The notes under the pieces: model-generated
Told to the model about the DNA's origin: nothing
The model's database searches: none
Seen by the model: only the letters and a program-made list of their open reading frames with translations
Assembly: GCA_903864435.1 (NCBI GenBank)
Contig: CAIPFY010000135.1
Span: forward strand, 1-45,540
From: an uncultured Chloroflexota bacterium
GTDB lineage: Bacteria > Chloroflexota > Anaerolineae > Aggregatilineales > Phototrophicaceae
DNA: 45,540 nucleotides
Reading direction: 5' to 3'
Shown here: positions 8,335-15,439 of the stretch, piece after piece
How the letters are laid out: each line of letters opens with the position of its first letter
Position numbering within the stretch: position 1 is the stretch's first letter
Position numbers and translations under genes: made by a program

Positions 8335-9660
8335 TTGAACCTGAACCCCCGTTTTCGCCCCCTGATGGATGTGTTCTGGCTGGCGGCGCTGACCGCTTTC
8401 ATCCTCGCCGGCATGATGCTGGCGACGTTTCACGGTGACGAGGCCATGCTGATCTACATGAGCCATGATTACGTGACCGTGTTCATTGACCATCAGCCGG
8501 ACACGCTGAAGGTGCAGCCGCCCTACGAACTGGATGGCGACGGCTGGTTGCGTATCCTGAACGGTTCGGTATCGCGCTACAGCATTGGCCTGTCGTGGCA
8601 TCTGGCGGGGCTGAATTCGGGAATGTTGCCACCCCGCCCCGGCTGGGATTGGGGGCTGGACTACGATACCAACGTCGCCACTGGCCACCGCCCGTCGGAT
8701 GCGCTGCTGGCGGCGGGTCGGCTGCCGTCGGCGCTGTTGCTGGTGTTGGGGGCGGCGGCGCTGTTCGCCATCGGCAGGGAGTTGGGGGCGCGTCCGTTGG
8801 CCTATGCCGCCAGCGCCCTGTACACGCTGAATCCGATTCTGCTGCTGAACGGGCGGCGGGCGATGATGGAAGGTTCGCTGATGGCTTTCGGGCTGCTGGC
8901 GATCTGGGTTGCCATTCGCATCAGCCGGGGGCGCGGCGGGTGGTGGGCATGGGCGGCGCTGGCGGCGCTATCGGCGCTCACGCTCTCCAGCAAGCACAGC
9001 GGCATCCTGTTCGTGGGGAGCGCGTTGGGCTGGATCGGCCTGTGCGCCCTCGTGCGCTGCTGGTCAGCGGGGCGCGCCGGATGGCTGCCGTTCGCCCGCA
9101 CGGTGGGGGCGCTGCTGCTGGTCGGGGTGCTGGCGGTGGGCTTGTTCATCGCGCTCTCGCCCGCGCTGTGGAACGATACGCTGGCGCGGTTGGGCGATTT
9201 GGTGACACAGCGCCAATTCCTGCTGGATATTCAGGTGGCGGCTTTCGGCGGCGCAACGTCTATCGGTCAACGCCTGACCGATTTGCTCACGCAGCCGTTC
9301 ATCGCGCCGCTGATGCACTACGAAGTGTCGTTCTGGGCGAACGCGCAGGCTATCCAAGCCGAAGTCGCCCGTTACATGGCCTCGCCCCTGAGTGGGCTGC
9401 AAGGCGGGGTTATCGTGGGCGGCCTGCTCACTGTGTCCGTCGCCGTCGGGCTGGTGGCGCTGCTGCGACAGCGCCGCGCCGCCGCTGACCGCTGGCAGAT
9501 CGGCGTGCTGGCGTGGGTGCTGTTGATGACGGGCAGCGCACTGGTGAATCCGTTGGGATGGCAGCGGTACAGCATCCCGCAAATTCCGTTGTTCGCGCTG
9601 CTGGCGGCGGCGGGATTAGTGACCGCCGTTCGCTGGCTTCAGCGCCGTTCCTCGGCATAG
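8335..9660 (+). CDS. GT-C/PMT-like glycosyltransferase membrane protein
   Basis: A 441-residue multi-pass membrane protein. After a first helix (residues 13-31) comes FHGDEAMLIYMS. The Asp35-Glu36 pair matches the acidic catalytic signature of the PMT/ArnT-like (GT39/GT83) superfamily, whose members move a sugar from a polyprenyl-phosphate carrier to protein or lipid on the outer face of the membrane. Helical hairpins continue through to residue 436. The start is a TTG with an AGAGGT site 6 bases upstream. It is transcribed away from the neighbouring 798-residue GT-C-like protein, and both promoters must lie within a 53-base gap. Its last 22 bases overlap the convergent TPR gene. Donor and acceptor are unknown. 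Confidence 0.7.
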   Translation: MNLNPRFRPLMDVFWLAALTAFILAGMMLATFHGDEAMLIYMSHDYVTVFIDHQPDTLKVQPPYELDGDGWLRILNGSVSRYSIGLSWHLAGLNSGMLPPRPGWDWGLDYDTNVATGHRPSDALLAAGRLPSALLLVLGAAALFAIGRELGARPLAYAASALYTLNPILLLNGRRAMMEGSLMAFGLLAIWVAIRISRGRGGWWAWAALAALSALTLSSKHSGILFVGSALGWIGLCALVRCWSAGRAGWLPFARTVGALLLVGVLAVGLFIALSPALWNDTLARLGDLVTQRQFLLDIQVAAFGGATSIGQRLTDLLTQPFIAPLMHYEVSFWANAQAIQAEVARYMASPLSGLQGGVIVGGLLTVSVAVGLVALLRQRRAAADRWQIGVLAWVLLMTGSALVNPLGWQRYSIPQIPLFALLAAAGLVTAVRWLQRRSSA

Positions 9661-10121
9661 TAACGGATGGCGCGGGCGTAGCGCCACATATCCGGCGACT
9701 GAACGCGATCAATGACCAGATTTAGTAGCTCGGTAATCGCATTCTTCGGCTGGTCGGCACTTTCCAGCGCGAAGGCCAGAAACACGCGCAGCGCGTCGTT
9801 TTCCGGGAAGCGAGCGCAGCCTTCGCGCAAAGTGCTGACCGCCCACTCGTGCTGGGCGATATTGCGGAGCGAACTGCCCAACTGCAAATAGGCGCGGGCG
9901 AGTACCTCGTCCGGCAGCCCCATCTCCATCGCCATCTTATAGAACTGCACCGCCTCTTTCTCGCGCCCCGCGCTGTCGAACGCGCCTGCATACTCGAACC
10001 ATGCACGCGGCTCGGTGGGGAAGGCTTCGACCAGAAGCGCGAAATGCGCGATGGCCTCGTCGTCCCGTCCGGCGCGTTCCAGTTCCAGCCCGATGTTCAC
10101 TTCCACTTCAAAATCGTTCAT
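9639..10121 (-). CDS. Tetratricopeptide-repeat protein
   Basis: A 160-residue soluble protein made of roughly four TPR-like helical hairpins: GLELERAGRDDEAIAHFALL, then WFEYAGAFDSAGREKEAVQF, then AYLQLGSSLRNIAQHEWAV, then FLAFALESADQPKNAI. TPR units bind partner peptides, and no catalytic motif is present. The start is an ATG with an AGGAAG site. The 3' end overlaps the convergent GT-C gene by 22 bases, so the stop codon lies inside the coding sequence of its neighbour. The specific partner is unknown. Confidence 0.75.
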   Translation of the reverse strand: MNDFEVEVNIGLELERAGRDDEAIAHFALLVEAFPTEPRAWFEYAGAFDSAGREKEAVQFYKMAMEMGLPDEVLARAYLQLGSSLRNIAQHEWAVSTLREGCARFPENDALRVFLAFALESADQPKNAITELLNLVIDRVQSPDMWRYARAIRYYAEERR

Positions 10122-10211
10122 GTAGATTCTTCCTAAAGTCTACTTGACCGCCTCATCAATGTCCCGCACACTAGACACTAGGATACTACCTGTTTCGGGA
10201 GATGAAAACCG

Positions 10212-10775
10212 ATGCGTAATATACGAGTATTGCTGATCGTCGTCTGTGCCGTGCTGCTGACGGCCTGCGGCGGGAACACCCCGGCGGCCACCAACCCGCC
10301 GCCTGCTGACGGAGCGACTGCCGTTCCCCCCACCAGCGCCCCGCCTGCCGCGCCCACCGAACGCGCTTTTGAAACCGGACAGCCGCCGTTGCCGATTCCC
10401 GGCACGCTGGTGGCTGCCGCCACCGAAGACCCGGAAGCCGGTCAGCCGTATCAACTGGTGCTGCTGGAACGCAGCGGCGGGATTGCCGGCAAGACGCTGG
10501 TGATGCAGATCACGGACGGGCAGGTCACGCAGGACGGCGTGGCGGTAGCGGTGGCAGCGGACGACGTGACGGCGGTGTTCACGCTGCTCGATCAAGTCGG
10601 CTTCTTCGGTCTGCAAGGCACGTTCACCTCGGCGGGCGCAGGTGCAGACCTGTACACCTACCGCCTGACCGCCGAGCGCAACGGAGCCAGCCGCACGATT
10701 GTGGCACAGGACGGTTTCACCCCGCCCGATTTACAACGCCTGATGGACAGCATTTTGCGTTTGGGACAGGGGTAA
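10212..10775 (+). CDS. Putative lipoprotein
   Basis: A 187-residue exported protein with a lipoprotein signal: positively charged start, hydrophobic core, and a lipobox LLTAC whose Cys19 should be lipidated. A Pro/Thr/Ala-rich linker (about residues 21-65) leads to a compact domain (66-187) that I do not recognise, with strands around YQLVLLERSGG and YTYRLTAERNG. It probably sits on the outer face of the membrane. The start is an ATG with a GGGAGA site. It diverges from the TPR gene, with 90 bases between their starts. A family 2 repeat begins two bases after the stop codon. Confidence 0.7.
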   Translation: MRNIRVLLIVVCAVLLTACGGNTPAATNPPPADGATAVPPTSAPPAAPTERAFETGQPPLPIPGTLVAAATEDPEAGQPYQLVLLERSGGIAGKTLVMQITDGQVTQDGVAVAVAADDVTAVFTLLDQVGFFGLQGTFTSAGAGADLYTYRLTAERNGASRTIVAQDGFTPPDLQRLMDSILRLGQG

Positions 10776-10776
10776 T

Positions 10777-10826
10777 CCCCCTCATCCCCGATCCTCCGCT
10801 GCGCGCCAGAGCGAAGGGCGTAAGGC
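10777..10826. repeat. Interspersed repeat, family 2, copy 1
   Basis: Begins two bases after the lipoprotein stop. It shares CCCCCTCATCCCCG, then CCGCTGCGCGCCAG, GCGAAGGG and GTAAG in the same order with 35540-35590, which follows the murD stop in the dcw cluster. It is non-coding and looks like a dispersed GC-rich element placed at gene ends. Confidence 0.7.
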
Positions 10827-10863
10827 GGGGTGCGTCTGATAGAGGCAAAAAGATATACAAGAT

Positions 10864-10922
10864 GGGACGGCACATAGGCCGTCCCCTACAACCCCGAATT
10901 TTCGCCTACGTAGGGGGCGGCC
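10864..10922. repeat. Compound inverted repeat downstream of the lipoprotein gene
   Basis: Two overlapping inverted repeats. GGGACGGC (10864-10871) pairs with GCCGTCCC (10878-10885) around a 6-base loop. GGCCGTCCCCTAC (10877-10889) also pairs with GTAGGGGGCGGCC (10910-10922), with one wobble. The middle arm can therefore pair either way. This is typical of small dispersed palindromic elements; a role as terminator or RNA switch is possible but there is no T-run. Confidence 0.65.
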
Positions 10923-11075
10923 TGCGTGCTGTCTCGCTTTTCAATATAGTGGATAAATGCGATTGATGATTTGATGCCTTTGTCCTGCCCTCGCCGTTAC
11001 CTCACTTGACATTTATTCCCACCCGCCACATAATCAAACGCAGATTAGATTATTTTTATGTGAAGGATTTTCATT
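10923..11075 (+). promoter_or_regulatory. Upstream region of the tetR gene with a strong promoter
   Basis: TTGACA at 11006-11011, a 17-base spacer and CATAAT at 11029-11034 form a near-consensus sigma-70-type promoter 41 bases before the TetR start codon. No clear palindromic operator was found in the region, although TetR proteins often regulate their own promoter. Confidence 0.65.
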
Positions 11076-11726
11076 TTGGCGCGCAAACCTGCCGAACTCT
11101 CGGTTAGCCGGGACGATATTCTGGTGGCGGCGGCGGATGTGCTTCAGCGCAACGGCTATGAAGCGACCACGATGAAAGACATCGCGGCGGCGGTCAACCT
11201 GACAGCGGCCAGCCTGTACCACCATTTCCGCAACAAAGACGCGCTGCTGCTGGCGGTGCTGGAAGCGGGAATCGCGCTCGTCGGCAATCAGATCGAACCG
11301 ATTGCAGCCTCCGACCTCCCCCCGGCAGACAAGCTACGCCAGATGATCCGCGCGCATGTGCTGGGGCTGACACAGCACACTGCCATTGGCGCGGCGATGG
11401 TGTTTGAAATTCGTTCCCTCATGGGCTTGAAGCCCTTACCCGATACCGCCTCCGATGCTGATCGCAAAGCCTATGCCGATTTCAGTACGCGCCGCGAAGC
11501 CTTCTTCGTGCGCCGTGATCGTTTCGAGCAATTGTTCCGGCAGGTCATCCGCGAAGGCGTGGAGATGGGCGTTTTTCGCGGCGTGGATGTGGGCATTTTC
11601 ACCAAGACGATGCTGGGCGCACACAACTGGGTGGGCGTGTGGTATCGCCCGATGGGGCGGCTGTCCGGTGAGGAAATCGCTGAGATGATGGCCGATTCTT
11701 TTCTGAGGTCGCTCAAGCCCGAATAG
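11076..11726 (+). CDS. TetR-family transcriptional regulator
   Basis: A 216-residue DNA-binding repressor-type protein. The N-terminal TetR helix-turn-helix is clear: ILVAAADVLQRNGYEATTM, then DIAAAVNLTAASLYHHF (recognition helix about residues 40-50) and RNKDALLLAVLEAG. The C-terminal ligand-binding half is helical and not assigned. The start is a TTG preceded by GAAGGA. It sits just upstream of a TIR/membrane gene and a beta-oxidation gene set on the same strand. TetR proteins such as Bacillus FadR control beta-oxidation genes and respond to acyl-CoA, so a FadR-like role is a reasonable inference, not shown by the sequence. Confidence 0.85.
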   Translation: MARKPAELSVSRDDILVAAADVLQRNGYEATTMKDIAAAVNLTAASLYHHFRNKDALLLAVLEAGIALVGNQIEPIAASDLPPADKLRQMIRAHVLGLTQHTAIGAAMVFEIRSLMGLKPLPDTASDADRKAYADFSTRREAFFVRRDRFEQLFRQVIREGVEMGVFRGVDVGIFTKTMLGAHNWVGVWYRPMGRLSGEEIAEMMADSFLRSLKPE

Positions 11727-11749
11727 TCGAGTCGAAAGAGGGATAGGCT

Positions 11750-12988
11750 ATGGCCGATGTCTTTATTTCCTATTCCCGCAAAGATAAGGAATTCGTCCAG
11801 CAGTTCACGCGCCGCCTGAGCGACAATGGTCGTGATGTGTGGGTGGATTTCGAGGACATCCCGTTCGGGTCGGCATGGTGGGATGAGATTTGCCGGGGCA
11901 TCGAAGGCGCTCATACGATGCTGTTCGTCATCAGCCCGGATTCGCTGGCCTCGAAGGTGTGCGGCCTCGAAGTGAGCTACGCCGTGCAGAACCACAAGCG
12001 CCTGCTGCCGATTCTATATCATCCGGCGGGCGATACACCTGTCCCCCCCGAAATTGCCAGTTTGAACTGGCTGTCGTTCAGCGATCCGGCGGCCTTCGAG
12101 CAGTCATTCCAGCAGTTGTTGCAAACGCTGGATACAGATGCCGACTCGTTGCGGCGGCAAACGCGCCTGCTCACCCGCGCCAAAGAATGGGAACTGAAGC
12201 AGCACAGCGCCAGTTTGCTCCTGCGCGGGGATGATCTGGACGATTTGCTCCCCCTGAAAGAGCAAGAACAGACGACGGACTTGTGCCGCGCCTATCTGGA
12301 ACGCAGCCAACAGCAAGAACGGCGGGCGGCGATGGTGTCGCGCTCGGTCAGCGGGTTTGCGGGCGGGTTTATCGGCGTGGGCTTCTGGACGTTTTCGGTG
12401 TTCCGCAGCACGTTGCTGATTACACCGGAACGCATGCGCTGGACGATTTCAATGGGCGGTTTTTTCGGCCTGTTCGTGGGGCTGCTGGCGCTTTTGGCGG
12501 ATGATGTTCCGTCGCCAATGGATCGGCTACTTTCCGAACGTGGACAGATGGCGCTGCGGGCGGTGATTTCGCTGCTGCTGGCGATTGCGGCATGGATGAG
12601 TTTCGCATGGTTTCTGGGGAGTCTGGCGTTCACTCCGTCGGATATGAACAGCCTTGTCTTAGGCGGCGTGGGGTTGGCGGCGGGGTTCATCATCCGCGAT
12701 GGGTTCAAGCCGTCGGCATGGATGGCGTTCGTGCTGACCGCCGTGCTGACGTGGCTGCCGGTATATATCACCTTCACGCAGGCCGCCGCTGGCAGCGCGT
12801 ATTTCGTCCCTCTCATCTCGTTCTACGACGACTCGAATCAGGTGTTTGCGCTGGCGATCCCGATGGTGTTGTTGATTGCATTAGGGGCGAACGCTCCGGA
12901 ACTATCCGGCGATGCGCGTTCGCTGCTGAGTCGCATGATGGCGCGGCGCACGCCACCGCTGACGGAAAAGAATAGTGCAGGTAGTTAG
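11750..12988 (+). CDS. TIR domain, helical linker and transmembrane protein
   Basis: A 412-residue protein. Residues 1-125 are a bacterial TIR domain (DVFISYSRKDKEF, then FVISPDSLASKVCGLEVSYA) with the putative NAD-hydrolase Glu at residue 74. Residues 126-195 resemble the helical linker seen in TIR-WD40 and TIR-nSTAND proteins (TRLLTRAKEWE, then SLLLRGDDL). Instead of WD40 repeats, five or six membrane helices follow (about 200-390), giving a membrane-anchored TIR. Some TIR proteins cleave NAD or signal in defence or stress responses; whether this one is catalytic is unknown. It starts with an ATG 23 bases after the tetR stop and lies 15 bases before the first acyl-CoA dehydrogenase gene, so it may be co-transcribed with them. 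Confidence 0.85.
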   Translation: MADVFISYSRKDKEFVQQFTRRLSDNGRDVWVDFEDIPFGSAWWDEICRGIEGAHTMLFVISPDSLASKVCGLEVSYAVQNHKRLLPILYHPAGDTPVPPEIASLNWLSFSDPAAFEQSFQQLLQTLDTDADSLRRQTRLLTRAKEWELKQHSASLLLRGDDLDDLLPLKEQEQTTDLCRAYLERSQQQERRAAMVSRSVSGFAGGFIGVGFWTFSVFRSTLLITPERMRWTISMGGFFGLFVGLLALLADDVPSPMDRLLSERGQMALRAVISLLLAIAAWMSFAWFLGSLAFTPSDMNSLVLGGVGLAAGFIIRDGFKPSAWMAFVLTAVLTWLPVYITFTQAAAGSAYFVPLISFYDDSNQVFALAIPMVLLIALGANAPELSGDARSLLSRMMARRTPPLTEKNSAGS

Positions 12989-13003
12989 GAAGGATAGGTA
13001 ACA

Positions 13004-14101
13004 ATGGTTTCTTTTATCCCAACCGATGAGCAGCAACTTCTGCTCGATACGATTAACCGGTATGCCCTGAAGGATGTGCGCACCGTTGCCCATGACGCGG
13101 ACGAGGCCAGTGCCCCGCCAATGAACGTCATCGAAACCGGTTGGCAGATCGGCCTCGTGCCGACCAGTATCCCCGAAGAACTGGGCGGTCTGGGCGAGAT
13201 GAGCGCCATCACGGGCGCACTGGCCGCCGAAGAACTGGCGTTTGGCGATCTGGCGGTGGCGCTGCATGTGTTGACTCCGGCGCTGGCGGCTTACCCGCTG
13301 GTGCTGTTCGGCACAGCGGAACAGCGCGAACGCCTGCTGCCGCTGTTCTTAGAGGAAAAACTCCCCGCTGCCACCGCCGCACTCCTCGAACCGGGCGTGT
13401 TCTTCGACCCGCGTGATCTCAAGACCACCGCCACATCTGAGGGCGACTCGGTGGTGCTGAACGGCGTGAAAGCCTATGTGCCGCTGGCGGAAGGCGCACA
13501 ATTGATGCTGGTCTACGCTCGTGATACGCAGTCTGGGCGGGTGGATGCCTACTGCGTGGAGGGCGGCACTGTAGGCGTGCAGATCGAGAAGCGCGAACAG
13601 CTGATGGGCGTGCGGGCGCTGCCCACGTATCGCGTGCAGTTGAAGGATGTGAAATTGCCGGCAACGGCGCGGCTGGGCGGCGCGGTAGGCTGTGACTATG
13701 ATGTGCTGCTCAATCGCGGGCAGGTGGCGCAGGCGGCGCTGGCGGTGGGCGTGGCGCGGGCGTCGTATGAATACGCCCGTGAGTATGCCAAGCAGCGCGT
13801 GCAGTTCGGCAAGCCGATTGCCCAGAATCAGGCGATTGCTTTCATGCTGGCGGAGATGGCGATTGATGTGGATAGCGCCCGCCTGCTGACGTGGGAGGCC
13901 GCCGACAAGCTGGACAGAGGCGAGGACGCGACCCGTGAAGCCTATTTAGCGCGGCAGTTCGCGGACAAGCTGGCGCTGAAAGTGACCGATCACGGCGTGC
14001 AAATTCTGGGCGGCTACGGGTTCATCCGCGAGTATCCGGCGGAACGCTGGCTGCGCAACGGGCGCGGGTTCGCTACGTTCGATGGTCTGGCGATGGTGTA
14101 A
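13004..14101 (+). CDS. Acyl-CoA dehydrogenase with Asp at the usual catalytic Glu position
   Basis: A 365-residue flavoprotein of the acyl-CoA dehydrogenase family, which inserts the alpha-beta double bond into acyl-CoA and passes electrons to ETF. The N-terminal helical domain, the central beta domain and the C-terminal helical FAD region (YAREYAKQRVQFGKPIAQNQ, then QILGGYGFIREYPAERWLRNGR) are all present. Where most members have YEGT, with the catalytic Glu, this protein reads FDGL and ends shortly afterwards. It may therefore use Asp or another base, or have low or different activity. The start is an ATG with an AGGAAGGA site. It is adjacent to a second, canonical acyl-CoA dehydrogenase gene. 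Confidence 0.85.
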   Translation: MVSFIPTDEQQLLLDTINRYALKDVRTVAHDADEASAPPMNVIETGWQIGLVPTSIPEELGGLGEMSAITGALAAEELAFGDLAVALHVLTPALAAYPLVLFGTAEQRERLLPLFLEEKLPAATAALLEPGVFFDPRDLKTTATSEGDSVVLNGVKAYVPLAEGAQLMLVYARDTQSGRVDAYCVEGGTVGVQIEKREQLMGVRALPTYRVQLKDVKLPATARLGGAVGCDYDVLLNRGQVAQAALAVGVARASYEYAREYAKQRVQFGKPIAQNQAIAFMLAEMAIDVDSARLLTWEAADKLDRGEDATREAYLARQFADKLALKVTDHGVQILGGYGFIREYPAERWLRNGRGFATFDGLAMV

Positions 14102-14124
14102 GGAAGGGACGAGGTTTAACAATT

Positions 14125-15396
14125 ATGGCGATCAACTTTGAGATTCCAGAATTCATCAACCAGCAGGCACAGATGGTGCGCTGGGTGGCTGAAACGACCA
14201 TGCGGACGGTGGCGCGTGAACTGGACGAGAACGAACACGCCCGTCCGACGGCCTTCGTGGAGCAGATGTGGCCGATTTTGCGCGACCAGCAGAAGGCCAC
14301 GCTGGATAAGTTACGCGCTATGGAGAGCAACGGCGAAAACGGCGGTGGCGAGAAGAAAGGCCGTCCTAGCACCCGCATGCTGGGGCTGATGCTGATGGTG
14401 GAAATGCTGTCATGGGGCGACGCGGGTATCTACCTGTGCCTGCCGAGTCCGGCGCTAGGCGGCGCGGCCATCGAAGCGGTGGGGACAACCGAGCAAAAGC
14501 TGCGACTGCTCTCGCGCTTCGCGGAGGGCGACAAGCCGGTGTGGGGCGCGATGGCGATCACCGAACCGGGCGCGGGGTCAGATAACTCGTCCATGTCCAC
14601 AACCGCTGTATTTGACGAAGAAACGAACGAATGGGTCATCAACGGCGAAAAAATCTTCATCACCAGTGGCAAATTATCACTGGAAGAGTCAAATGGTTTA
14701 GTGATCGTGTGGGCGACGGTGAACAAGGCCGCAGGCCGCGCCGGTATCAAGCCGTTCGTGGTGGAGGCGGGCACGCCGGGGGTGAGCATCGGCAAGGTGG
14801 AGATCAAGCACGGTATCCGCGCCAGCGATACGGCGGTGCTGGTGTTCAATGATGCGCGTATTCCGGCGAACAACATCCTCGGCAGCGCCGATGTGCAGGC
14901 CGGCAAAGAGGATAAGGGCTTCAAAGGCGCGATGGCGACGTTTGATGCCAGCCGTCCGCTGGTAGCAGCCAGCACGCTGGGCGTGGGACGCGCTGCGCTG
15001 GAATTCCTGAAAGAAAAACTGGCGGAGAACGGCCTGACCATCCCCTACAACCTGCCGTACCACAAGCTGACGGCGGTGCAGCGTGACGTGCTGGAGATGG
15101 AGGCCGAGTGGCGGGCGGCTTATTTGCTCACCTTGCGCTCAATCTCGATGCTCGATCAGGGGCAGCACAACAGCTTAGAGGCTTCGATGGCGAAGGTCAA
15201 ATCCGGCAAGGTGGTGACGGAGATCGCGCAGAAGGCGGTGGGGCTGCTCGGCTCGATGGGCTACAGCCGCGAATGGCTGGCTGAAAAGTGGATGCGCGAT
15301 GCCAAGATTGGCGACATTTACGAAGGTACGGGACAGATCAACACGCTGATCGTGGCGCGGCGCATTCTGGGATATACCCGCCGCGAACTGGCCTGA
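14125..15396 (+). CDS. Acyl-CoA dehydrogenase
   Basis: A 423-residue acyl-CoA dehydrogenase of FadE type. It has an extended N-terminus with a charged, Gly-rich loop (about residues 65-80, NGENGGGEKKGR), then the flavin-binding signature AITEPGAGSDNS and the canonical catalytic YEGTGQI near the C-terminus. It oxidises acyl-CoA at the first step of beta-oxidation and needs ETF to accept electrons. It lies 23 bases after the preceding acyl-CoA dehydrogenase and 43 bases before the FadN-type gene, as expected of one operon. Chain-length preference cannot be judged. Confidence 0.9.
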   Translation: MAINFEIPEFINQQAQMVRWVAETTMRTVARELDENEHARPTAFVEQMWPILRDQQKATLDKLRAMESNGENGGGEKKGRPSTRMLGLMLMVEMLSWGDAGIYLCLPSPALGGAAIEAVGTTEQKLRLLSRFAEGDKPVWGAMAITEPGAGSDNSSMSTTAVFDEETNEWVINGEKIFITSGKLSLEESNGLVIVWATVNKAAGRAGIKPFVVEAGTPGVSIGKVEIKHGIRASDTAVLVFNDARIPANNILGSADVQAGKEDKGFKGAMATFDASRPLVAASTLGVGRAALEFLKEKLAENGLTIPYNLPYHKLTAVQRDVLEMEAEWRAAYLLTLRSISMLDQGQHNSLEASMAKVKSGKVVTEIAQKAVGLLGSMGYSREWLAEKWMRDAKIGDIYEGTGQINTLIVARRILGYTRRELA

Positions 15397-15439
15397 TGCA
15401 AAAAATACACAATCCTATTGGGAAAGGGTGAACCACAAA

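Noticed and set aside
11750-12988. TIR gene as part of a phage-defence system
   Set aside because: No nuclease, cyclase, Argonaute or other defence partner lies nearby; metabolic genes surround it.
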